Assembly (NCBI RefSeq): GCF_949628265.1
Contig: NC_088788.1
Coordinates: forward strand, 15,624,001-15,688,000
Direction of reading: 5' to 3'
DNA from: Cloeon dipterum
Lineage: Eukaryota > Arthropoda > Insecta > Ephemeroptera > Baetidae
Length of the DNA stretch: 64,000 nucleotides
The position numbers and the translations under genes were made by a program. Position 1 is the stretch's first letter, and every line of letters begins with the position of its first letter. The notes beneath the pieces are model-generated. The model saw only the letters and a list, made by a program, of their open reading frames with translations. It was not told the DNA's origin and searched no databases. This document shows, piece after piece, positions 1-11,191 of this stretch.

Positions 1-1350
1 TTAAAGCCATAAATAATTTTTGTTTTATTCTGTGGTATTGGCGTCTGCATAAAAGAGGAATATAACATAAAGTTAATGGTAACACGGGGCTAAAATTTAA
101 AATTAAAAGAAAATCAAAAAACACGAGATGTGTAAGCTAAACTAAGAGGGTTCAAAAAGTTTGGTTTTTCCCATGATAATATTTCACATGGGTGGCTCCA
201 CAAGAGATTTATGGCCTTCGATTTTTAAAATTTTGTACAACCACCATCCGGATTATTGGTGTATGTTGTCAATAGAGTGGTGTCAAAATAAGTTTGTCGG
301 GAAAATTCTTTTGCAAAAAGATGCCCATTTAGGCAGCCAATAACGAGTTAAAACAAGTCATTTAAATTTGAAAAATTTTCGAATTGGGTCTTAATTTTTA
401 AATTGCTATAATATTTTATTTTTCCTAGTTGTGGATAAAATGGTTCTCTCATAGTGTGTAGTATGCCTAGGAAATTTCAAACTGGTGTTTCCCTCTTAGT
501 TTTCGAAATACAGAGGCTTAAAGGTTGAAAAATGTGAAAAACAAATAATTTTGAGTTTAGTTGAAAAGTGAGAAAATCAAAATTACGAAAATTGCATGAG
601 ATTAGTTGATTTTTACTCTAGGAACATGCTGGGGGTTACTCCTGAGGTCTAATAATAAAGACTATCGTCAGAATAGGTGAGAAATCGAACCTTATTGGTT
701 AATTGCCGCGCACTTAAACGACGCCTTTATTATTTGTTCTATCGGTTCTATCTGCAAGTTTAGAACACCGTTGAAACGGCCAAGTTGAGAGCTTTAAGAA
801 TATGTGCAGTTTAGCCCATTGTATGCTATCATTGCACTCAGGAACGAGATTTTGGAATTATTAGAGGGTAATTAAAATATCGAAAATATAATTAAGATAA
901 TTAATACTTTTCGTTTATTTATTTTAATGATAAATAATTATGTACGCAGGGATCAGGCAGGGATCGACACTAACAAAGACCTCTAGAGTTATATAGCAGA
1001 GAACACGGTCAAATATCACATTAGGGAAGATGGTGTGATCCGATGACGACATTCAGAGCCAGACCGTGCCAAAATTCGCGAAAAAAGCCTTGTAACTAAA
1101 CGAGAAAGAAATTCGCGGCCAGCCAAAAGCCAAAGCAAGCGCAAGCACTGCAAGCAGAGCCCCCAGGTTTAGCGCCACTGTCGTAGGCCACTCCTCCTTC
1201 CCCCTACTCCCAGCCTGGATTTCAAGGGCAACGCTTCTATTTTGTTCGGCGGCCAACAACCGCCTGGCTTCTAGTGCCTGCATTCGCACTCCTGCACTAC
1301 TGTTTTTCTTTAGTGAGTGGTTGGTTGGTGAGTGTGCCAGTGTGGCAAAC
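1..1350. other. AT-rich 5' flank, no gene recognised
   Basis: I see no supported coding exon here. The stretch up to about 1050 is AT-rich. From about 1050 to 1350 GC content rises just before the first coding exon of the acyltransferase gene, so the 5' UTR and promoter probably lie there. The open frames in this stretch are short and match nothing I recognise. Confidence 0.4.
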
Positions 1351-4300
1351 ATGGCGCTGTTCGGGACGCTGCTTTCCATCTCAGGCTCGCTGCTCCTGAC
1401 GCCTTTGCTGCTGATCGTTTTGGTGATTCTCTTCCTGGCCTCGATCGGCAAGTCAGTCGGCGTGCGCAGGCTGTACGTCAAGACCCTGCTGGCCCTGTTC
1501 GAGGTGAGAAGTGTGTTTTTCGGCTGCCAAACGGGCGCTCCCTCGCGGACCTGCCCCACTGTGCCAGCCGTGCCTCCCTGCGCCGCTGGCTGTCCGGTCG
1601 CCGAGACACGGACACTACTCGCACAAAGCACAAATGACTCTGCACAATGTCCTTTTTTGTGGTTCGACGCAAGCCACCGCATCGATTGCGTTCCAGCTTC
1701 TCGACCTTTCCAGTGGCCCACATCCGTGTTGATACGTGGACAATAATTTTTCCTGTCCCGGGGGGTTGGAGAAATGTTTTTATTTTTCTACGACCGCATG
1801 TACGACGAAATTTCATTATCTATTCTATTAACATCGCACGAAAACAATGCTGCAATTAACTAACAAAACCTGTTTTGTTAAGTGGGCATTATATTGTGTC
1901 AGTGGATGAGCAGGAATTTCACTTTTGTCCAGGAAGACGGCTGCATTCCTTAGTTGAACTAAACCGCAGCGTTTCCCTTTTCTCTATTAAATCGATACTG
2001 CTATCAAATTAAATGCTGAAAATATTTACGCAGCAATTAGGTAATTGCGAGTGACGAGTGACACAATTATTGTTTATCATTTAAAATCTAAATCCGAAAA
2101 TCAATGATAACATTTTAACAGCTGATTACCGTTGGATTTCGCTTGAAAGGTGCGTCGCAAAATCCACGTGATTTTCCGTTCACGGACAAGGTTAAAATTT
2201 GCATTTTGTTTGCTGGCGAATGAATGAATAATTCATGATTTACTTTACTCCAAATTGTTTCAAGTGCGACGCAGAAAAAAAAACCGAAAAGCCCGAATTG
2301 TGCAACTGAGTTTTGATCCATGACCCCTACGATTTTAATAGAATTAAGCCGACAAAACTGCACAGCAGGCGTCTGCTCTCTGACTCGTGAGTCAATTATG
2401 TAACGATCAGGCATCTCAAGTGTGCGAATTGTGATTAGATGGGTCGTACGAGGACTGAAAAGCCTGAGCACGTGATTAATGATTAATTTAATACTCTTTT
2501 TACATTATTAGTTTCAATGTAATCTTTATTATGGTTCTGCAGGGCTATTTATTCCCGGGAGTAGCTAATATTTAATTGGAATTAGTGAGAAGAGACTCTA
2601 ATTATAGCATTAATGTTGTGCATATTAAGAAGTAATTAACGGCAGACGAGCGGTAACGTCAGGCTTCAGGCTTCCTTCCGCCTCCTGCACTCCATGACTC
2701 ACCCGACTCAATCACTCTCTATCCGGCTTTGAAGCCTCTCCAATTGTTTTTGTTATGTTTTTGTCACCGTATGTTTCCATTCATTTCAAATCTGAAATTT
2801 CACTTTTCCTTCCTAATAGCCAGCTTGAATGTGAGCAACAAGTAAAACAGAAATATGGACAAATAATTATTTGGAATTTATTGCTGGATTTTAAAAATCA
2901 TTTTTATTTTTGCTAATTTTTAATGCAATAAATATGTTAAAAAAAAATACCAAAACCATCAGCAAAAATTTATATACAGAGTCAGCAAAACACTGCTAAA
3001 ACGATTAGTCTCTCGCCACACAGTTGCAATTAATTACCTATTAGAAGGGAAGAGCAGTGAAACGTATTTTACAGTTATAATAAATTTATTTAACTATTTG
3101 ACAGAAATTAACTAACGTCATGCTAATAAATTTAAGATGTAAAATTCCAAGGTAAGGGTAATATAGCTTGGTTCAAGGTTCAACAAATCAAAGTAATAGT
3201 AGCGCTTATGTAACCTGTTGCACGCACACGTTTTAGAGTTTCATTACAAGCAACTCCCTGAAAAGGTTAAATCATCTCCATTTAAAAATAGGTGTAATAT
3301 CACGCTTCCGTCTCAAAGCCAAAAAATTAATTCTCTATGTGGATAAATCCCTTCATATTTCAAGTTTAAACTATCTGATGAAAAAAATGTTTCGCACCAT
3401 CGATAATTCGAATTTAAATATTTTTCGGGTGATTCTAAAAATTTTTAACATTTTCCCTGTCAATGTCAATACAAATTTTTTATTTAATTTCATTGCTGAT
3501 TTTTTACGGTCATTAAGGAATTGTTGGAATTTCTAACGGTCGTCGAAAAAAGATCAGCAGCTGCCGTCATGCTGCCTCCCCCACGAAAAAATCTCGTTCC
3601 TCCCCCTGTGCACCCGAGTCTAGATTGCGGAAAGCGAAATCTTTCGCTCTTAGGAAAAGGGAACTGAGTGCAGCGCACCAGCTCAACCGGCCAAACTGGA
3701 TTATTCGCAATCGGAGAGAGCACTCGAGCGTGCCTGCCAGCGCTGCGATGCATTGAGAATAATGAAATTTGCGCTCGCTGCCAGTCCGTAGACCTGGTGC
3801 AAGTTTATTATTTTTCTTTTATTGTCGCTCCGGAAGGCTGGGAAGGCACAGGTGTTTTATCACGGAGTTTCGTCTAGCTTCTCTCAAGCAAAACGGTATT
3901 GCTAATCATTCACCGCACATTCCACGCAGAGTAAGCGTGATTCGGAATCGAGTTTACAAAAAATCATTTCCTATTTGTTTGATTTTTCTTAAAATAGACA
4001 TTATAGAAACACAAGCTGGTAATTTATGAAATTTAAAAATAAAGAATTGCTAATATCTGCGATAACTGCGTGGAAACTAATTATTATCTATTAGTGAAAA
4101 AAATTAAATAAAATGCGCTTGCCATTTTGGCCCCTAAAAACTCATTTATCAGCATTACTTCGCCTCCTTTCTTTTGTCTAGTCGTAGTTCAATTTACTTT
4201 AGAATAACTTCAAGATTCAATTTAGCATCATCTGATCTTTCCCCGTGCTCTAGATATTTTCAATCTATCAAACAACTAGGCGCATCAATGTTAGGCTGTT

Positions 4301-7300
4301 AGTAATCGAGTATGAAAATATTGCGATACATAAATATTTAACGGTTTAATTTTATTTTATTTTCTAATTTATGCAATGAATAACAAATCGTGTTGCAACG
4401 TGATTAGTTTTAGCGAATCTGTTTCATTCATGAACAAACTCATTGAACCGAATTGCTCGCTCCACTTTGAAATGTCAAACGCCAGCCGCACCCGTCCTGT
4501 GTTTGAATTGAACGCACGCCAGGACTTTGGCCTCTAGGAATTCAGACGCGAGAGCACCTCGTAATCATTGGAGAGATAATTTCCAGCCTTCGTTATCGAT
4601 ATTCTTACAAAGTTAAAGCTCATCACAGTCACTCAACACCATTATGGGCATTGTCTCTTATTTTTTCTCGTTCATCCACCATTAGGAAACATGACGAGTG
4701 TTGTGAAATGTCTCTGGATGGAATTGCATACAGCACATCATGCCGTTGCGATATCTTATTGTTTATTTGTGTGAACTGAAGGAAATGCGTAGGAAACAAT
4801 AAAAAATAGCAATATGCATTCTGGACACGCATAGCTTATTTCAAATTTTTTAAATGTTCGTCAGAATTTAATAAAAAGCAGCTCCTCGGTGTGTAGTGAG
4901 CTGTTAATTTATCTGTTTTTCTACAGAGCTGCCCTGCTCTGCTAGTTTCGGCTTCTACTTGCAGCTCTAATTCATAAGCTAGAATGGAAACATGAGTTTC
5001 TTTAAGAGTTCATCACAAATTTCCTTCATCAAACTAGCAGATCAGTAAATTTCTGTAGAAATACAAAGCTTGCTACACACCGAGATAGCTGCATTTTTTT
5101 AATTCCTCTGACAAATATTATGGAATCCTCGCATGTTCTGCCTTCATTGGCATCTATCAAAAAATTTGAAATATGTTGAGAAATGATTGCGATCTAAATA
5201 AATCAAAAATTAATCTCGAATTAGAGGTCTTAGCCAGCAACGCCAGACGGCTAATTTTGGGTCACGTGGTCAGCTGCCGTACATTTAAGAAAACTGTGCC
5301 GCCGCGTAAAATTGTAAAACCTCTATTTGGAATAAAAGAATATAATTTTCCTTTTCCAGTATGGGCGACAACATATCGAGATCGCAAACAAGCAGAAGCG
5401 ACTTTCTGACGACTCAGGGTTTAATTCAGAAGATGAGGGAGACAACAAGAGGATCCGATCAACCTCCGAGACCTCGGAGGAAAGCCAGCAGAGAGGCAGG
5501 CCTAAGGGACACCACCGGAATGGGTCTATTAAGGTGAAATAAGACGAATTAATAAACTGGTAAATTACAACCTTTCGGTGGAATAGAATGGCGTCAGTCT
5601 GATTCAACGAGAGGACCTGATTCTGGCGCCAGACCCGTGCCATAACAAAAGCGACCACAATCATCGAGACTCGAGCGCGCCAAGGACTTCCAACATCCGC
5701 AGCCACTCTGTGGGGGCGCCCACCAGGAATGCTGCCAACAGCGCCAAGGGAGCCTCGGAAAAGGGGGATAACAGCGAGCAGGAAGATGAGATAGACAGCC
5801 TCGCTCTGGTAAATTTTCTTCTATGTTTTAATTTTATGAAGCTGAATGTGTTTTAACAAACAATCCTTTAAACGAGTCAGGATTTTTGAGGGAATGAAAT
5901 GTAGACGTTTCCTCCTTCAAAAATATACGTCTCGTTGAGAATTAAAAAAAAACGCTGGCCTAATTTCCTGGAAATAAATACACGTAAATGTTTTGCGAGT
6001 TTTCACCAAATAAACCTTCTTGGAAAACTATTTTATCTCTATGCAAGATATTTTGAAAAATTTATAATTTTTGGCTAACAAAAATATTTTTTTACAGGAC
6101 AAGGACCACAGAAAGTTGTCTTTTGAAACTCTGAAGCAAGAGTTTGAATTGTCCGACTGTCTGACGTACATCAAAGCTGGGGTGGAGGCCATCATTGAGG
6201 ATGAGGTCACCCAGTGCTTTGAGGCAGAGGAACTTCGGGTTAGATTCCTGAGATTTATTGAATAATTATTTGTGCTAACAAATTTTTCCTCCCTTGGCAG
6301 TCGTGGAATTTGCTAACCAGAACAAACAGGCACTACGAATTCATCAGCTGGAGATTGACAGTGATCTGGATGCTGGGCTTCATAGTGCGATATTTATTTT
6401 TGCTGCCGCTACGGGTTACAATCTGCTTTGTCGGGGTGAGTTGTTTGTTTCTTATTTACCACCCTCGCAGCCACGATACTAACCAAGGAGTGCGTGAAAA
6501 CGCAGTTTTTATGGATGGCCATTTCGACGAGTCTGATCAGTCTAGTGCCGAGTCGGCGGGTGCGACGCGTGCTTAACCAGCATGCCATGCTGATCACCTT
6601 CCGGCTGTACGCGCGCTCTTTCTCTGCAGTCATCGACGTTCACAATCCGCAGTTCATGCCCAGGTCGAATGGCATTTGCGTGGCCAACCACACAACGCCG
6701 GTCGACATTGTCATGCTGGCCACCAACTCGTGTTTTTCATTGGTATTTCAGCGCCGCGATATTTTTTTAATTATTTTTGTTTGATGTTTTTTTATCTGTC
6801 TGTGGGGCGTGTCCGTCTATCACTATTTTCAGGTCCAAACTCCTGTGAACTTATTCATACATAATTATTAATGTGGTTACGGTGCATTTCCTGAGAAGGA
6901 AAATTTTTAAAGGAGAAACCTGGCTTTCTGGCTTCATAAAAAACGAATGCCGTAATTTCCTCACCAGAATATTGTTTTTTCTGTGCATGACCCTTAAATT
7001 TAAAATGTATGTAACATAAATCAAAATTTTCTGGATCAATTTACCACACTTAATTTCCATTTGAGGTCAATTCCAACCTTCAGAATCTGACCCTGACGTG
7101 ATCCAGAGGATCAAATCACGATATAATATAACTAACCGAGTTTGGTTACATTTCATGGGGTAGCGACCCTGTCCAGTTCATATTTGAAATCTTGAAGGTA
7201 TGAAAAGGGTAAAAATTAAGAATTTATCTTAACAGAACAATAAAACTAATTTTTTCCAAAACAATAAAAGACAATATTTTCTGTTGGTAAAAGTCCAGAA

Positions 7301-9289
7301 GCAGAAAAAGCTGAAAATTTCAGGAAAAACACCATACACTCCAGTGCGATTACAAACGAAACGATTTTCTCTGCGAGCAATTGTGCCAAATGAAAAATGT
7401 CACGTTGCCTTGTTCTCTGCCCCGAAGGTGTGCTGGCTGACGTTCTGCACAGCGGTGGTAGGCATCGTGCCGGCGGGCCGATTCAAGCGGTGGCTCAATG
7501 CCAAAGTGTGCATCATGTGCTTTTCGTTCTTGTCGTCCTCCATTTCCGCTGTCATCACCTACCACAACCCCGAGAACAAGCCAAAGGGAGGCATTTGCGT
7601 GGCCAATCACACCTCGCCCATCGACGTGCTCGTCCTAGCTTGTGACAGTTGTTACGCTTTGGTATGTTGTGCCGTCCCCTTCTCGATGTCTCTTGTCTCT
7701 ACCTCCTTGTCGTGTTGCATGCGTCTCCTTGACCCATAAATGCCCTCCTTCAAATCACGTGTTTGTGTATTAGATCGGACAGCGGCACAACGGATTCCTC
7801 GGCTTGCTCCAGCGCGCCCTTGCCAGGGCTTCCTCGCACATTTGGTTTGAGAGGTCCGAGGTCAAGGACAGGGAGGTCGTCACTAAGAGGTGAGTTACAA
7901 AATAGGTTTTAATGACAGCGGTTTGACAGATTAGAGGAAAATTGACTAAAATAATACAGACCATTGTTTATGATTTGAATATATCGTCTTTTACTACATT
8001 TGTTATTCTAGATTTAAAATTCGGAAACCTAAACTTTTTCTATTTGTAAAAATTTCCAAAATATTTACCTTATTTCCAATTCAAATTTAGCGTCGTGTGT
8101 AATACATGGAAGATCCAAATTTTGTATGGCATGTGTACGGTATGAAACAAACAAGAATTTCAATTTTTTCGTTTCTGCCGAAATTACTTAAATTGATTTT
8201 GGTGACTGGCATTTCAAATTAACTCATTACATTTAAACTAAGTAAAAGTGCAAAAATCTTGACAGTTTAGATGGCTTTTAAATTGAAAAATATATTTTTT
8301 GCGGATCAACAGGGTACCTTAACCCCATACATCCAACATCCCCAAATCCAATAAGAAACAACGAAATAAAAATTGTCATTTTTGGAAACGGGAAAATCAG
8401 TTTGTCAAGCAAATATTCTGCGATTAAATTTGGCTAACTCTTTGTGTGAATGCACCAGAGTTCTCGTTGATAAACATTTAACTCTCGAAATGTGCACTAA
8501 TAGCTTCAAATTGAAATATACCGCAAAACGCCCCTTAAAATGTGTATAATTGCTGTTATTAGGCTCCAACAACACGTGAGCGACCCAGAAAACCCACCTA
8601 TTCTGATTTTCCCCGAAGGCACCTGCATCAACAACACGTCCGTGATGCAGTTCAAGAAGGGCAGCTTTGAGGTCGGCAGCGTCATCTACCCCGTAGCAAT
8701 CAAGGTACCGCAGTCCAAATAAATCCAAATCAAATTGTAACGAAATTCCTGCAGTACGACCCTAAATTCGGCGACGCCTTCTGGAACAGCAGCAAGTACT
8801 CGATGATGCAGTACTTGTACATGATGATGACGTCCTGGGCAATCGTGTGCGACGTCTGGTACCTTCCGCCGATGACCCAGGAGCCGGACGAGAACGCCGT
8901 CGATTTTGCCAGTAGGGTTAAAAGCGTCATCGCTACTCAGGGAGGACTGGTCGACCTCATGTGGTCAGTGCAACCTTTTTTCCGTCGTTTTATGCGCATA
9001 ATTTGACAACTTGGATTTTCGCACAACTTACTTTTTTATTTTATAAGCATTTTTTGCATCATGTGTGTTTGGTAAAGGAGGTTAACTTACCTGCTATCGA
9101 AAATGTTTTCCAGCATTGGTTAAGACAAATTGTTATTTTTGTTTTGCATACCATAAGTCATGCATTAAAACAAAATTTAAGGCAAAAATAAAATGTTTCA
9201 GGGATGGGCAGCTGAAGCGGATGCAGGCAAAGAAGGAGTGGAAGGAGAGGCAGCAGGAAGAGTTCAGCAAACGGCTCAAAGTGGAATAA
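1351..9289 (+). CDS. Gpat4: Glycerol-3-phosphate acyltransferase 3/4, 10-exon model with alternative exon 6
   Basis: ER-membrane enzyme that acylates glycerol-3-phosphate to lysophosphatidate at the start of glycerolipid synthesis. Coding exons: 1351-1503, 5360-5533, 5614-5808, 6098-6238, 6301-6435, then 6506-6742 or 7428-7661, then 7774-7889, 8563-8704, 8755-8963, 9202-9289. The model closes in frame at 528 aa (later exon 6) or 529 aa (earlier one). The protein follows human GPAT4 closely from exon 4 onward: SWNLLTRTN, a hydrophobic segment in exon 5, the catalytic NHT[ST]P[IV]D box (about residues 326-332), WFERSEVKDR, the FPEGTCINNTSVM box in exon 8, and KYDPKFGDAFWNSSKY with VKSVIATQGGLVDLMWDG near the end. 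Exons 2 and 3 encode a hydrophilic Ser/Glu/Lys-rich linker that makes the protein longer than the 456-aa human enzyme; the exon 3 acceptor (after 5613) is weak, so that exon is the least certain. ATG 1351 begins a hydrophobic helix as in the human protein. A poly(A) signal AATAAA lies at 9579-9584. Confidence 0.93.
4860..5112. mobile_element. Foldback/MITE-like element in Gpat4 intron 1
   Basis: The two ends are long inverted repeats of roughly 90 nt. Reading inward, both begin GTCAGA, then an A/T run, then GCAGCT, CTCGGTGTGTAG, AGCT, TTTCTACAGA and CTGCTAGTTT, with small mismatches and indels. There is no internal coding capacity. I could not define a target-site duplication. It is most simply a non-autonomous DNA transposon relic. 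Confidence 0.7.
6506..6742 (+). other. Gpat4: Alternative exon 6a of Gpat4 (catalytic block I, diverged copy)
   Basis: Encodes 79 aa with an intact HX4D acyltransferase motif (NHTTPVD). By eye about 33 of 78 residues match the second copy at 7428-7661. It starts and ends in phase 0, so it is interchangeable with that copy. The acceptor after 6505 lacks a nearby pyrimidine tract and the upstream intron is only 70 nt, so this exon may be weakly or conditionally used. Confidence 0.75.
7428..7661 (+). other. Gpat4: Alternative exon 6b of Gpat4 (catalytic block I, canonical copy)
   Basis: Encodes 78 aa with GGICVANHTSPIDV, which is closer to vertebrate GPAT4 than exon 6a is. Phase 0 on both sides. 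A GTATGT donor follows. This is probably the ancestral exon of the pair; 685 nt of intron separates the two. Confidence 0.85.
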
Positions 9290-11191
9290 AAGTCTATGGA
9301 AGAGATTAGGCAGTTGTTGTAAATTTAGCAAATTTAAGCTGCGACTGTGATCATAGAGCTTGTTGAATCCGATACATGTACCACTCCTCAATCACCAACT
9401 GCTGGACCAAAGAAGCGAAAACCGCAATACCATGTCTTCATCTCGGTGTTCGAATCCTCTTGTGCCAACCAATTTCCGCTCTCGATGGCTGCATTTAGCG
9501 AATTGCACCGCCAGCCGAGCACTGCCCATCATTCCGCAAATCTAAAACCCTTTTACCCTCGGTTCTGGTTTTGTTTTTAATAAAAGTAAACTCTTTCTTG
9601 GTAGACTGAATTTTTCAACGATAACTAATCTTGTTTTAATAAATCCGCATCACCATTTCAGTCAAAGATTTTCTGATGCGAGTCTACTTTTTGAAATTGT
9701 TCATCAACACGACATATCGGTGAGAAAATTCCCTTAAGACCTCTGGAAATTTGTAAAAATGTTTGCTTTCGGAGTGGCTGTGTTTTGTGCTAGGTCGCTC
9801 TTGTGTGTTTAATTTGCCAAGCAAGGAGAGGGTGCATTGAAAATGCCTCGTGTCTAGTCCTAGGATTGGCCCTTAAACCATGTTTCTGGTGGAGGTGGAT
9901 AAAAAAGAATATATCGCATAAATGTCGAGTGAGCGGCCCGTGAGAGCTGGACTCTTGCGCAGGCCGTTAATGTAATTACGTTTGCGAATCGATCGGGCTG
10001 CTAACTAAGTTTGAGAATGCGTAATTTTGTTACTAGTTGGACTGGAGCAATGTTAACTTATATAATAAGCTGAGATTTAAATGTGTGATGAAAGAATATT
10101 TAGTGTGTGAAATGTCTCATCTTGTCTCGTCTCTCAGTGTTTCACTGCACAATATCGAACAGTGAGAATGATTTGTGTTATTTATCCATCGATTAAACTG
10201 TATTTTAAATCTAAGCAAAAATAATTTTATTTCTTTAAAGAAATTCCTGAAGAAAAAAAGATGACGGTTCTGGTCAGCATATTTGCTGGAAATTTTGTAG
10301 GTACAACTTGGTCTTAATTACCCAGCAAGTCCAATGAAAACCATATAATTAGCCATTTTAGCAGTTTTCGAGCCCAAAAATCAAACCAGGAAATTTTGAG
10401 TAATCCCCCGTTCAGAATGATCGTAGATCATACAATTTGAATTCGTCGAACTAAATCGTTTCGTAAACTGGAACAACCTTTCTAGGTGGCTGAAAAAGTT
10501 TTAGGGCGCCAACCCCCTTGAACGAACCCCATCAAAAGTGCAAAATGCATTTTTCGCAGGTTGCGCAGGAATAAAAATTTAATGGTTTTATTTAATAAAA
10601 ATTATCAGTGCCAGTAAGATACAAATCCAATATACCAATTTGTCCAAAGCATTGCCAGACCATATTTTCTTTATCAGTTATCAAGGAAGAAATAAAATTT
10701 CAGGTAAAATAATACCACCGTTTTTTTTTTGAACAACCATGTTGGGCACTTGTCATCTTTAAATTCAAATTAATCCACGATGCAAAATAAATTATCTAAA
10801 TTTATCCAGCTACTTCATTATTATATTAAAAAGCGTGGGTATAATTAATCGAGCAAAACTACTAATCTACCTTAATTTATGTAGGTTAGACACAAGAAAT
10901 TGCCATCCGCGCATTACTAAAATAATCTAGTAAGGAAACTCTTAAACCCAGCCATTCGACGCAATCTCGTCGCATGCGATTGTCTAATTAAACGTGAGAG
11001 TAGTCATAGCAACAATTAAGCAAACACGATTTTAGCGTCAATCAAGCGGACAGTGTGACCAGTTGCACGCGTGACCAGCCGCGGAGCAGACGCATATTCG
11101 TTCATTTCGATCCGCGAAAGATGATCCGAACAGGTGCGTGCGGCTCGTGTCATTTTAAGTTTAATGTGATTGAAAATTGCGGCCCCAGGAG
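9290..11191. other. Gpat4 3' UTR and spacer to the next gene
   Basis: The 3' UTR runs to about 9600 (AATAAA at 9579-9584). From there to about 11090 I see no supported exon, only AT-rich spacer. The segment 11090-11133 ends in a plausible donor (CAG|GTGCGT) and could be a 5' non-coding exon of the receptor-like gene, with a 55-nt intron before 11189. Confidence 0.4.

Noticed and set aside
161-343. 60-codon open frame at the left edge
   Set aside because: Short, AT-rich, without motif or splice context.
1053-1721. Long minus-strand open frame of 222 codons
   Set aside because: It overlaps the conserved first exon of the acyltransferase gene in antisense and matches nothing; it is a product of the GC-rich composition there.
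3540-3900. GC-richer segment in Gpat4 intron 1 considered as an alternative first exon
   Set aside because: The open frames there do not lead into a donor in phase with exon 2; only transcript data could support it.
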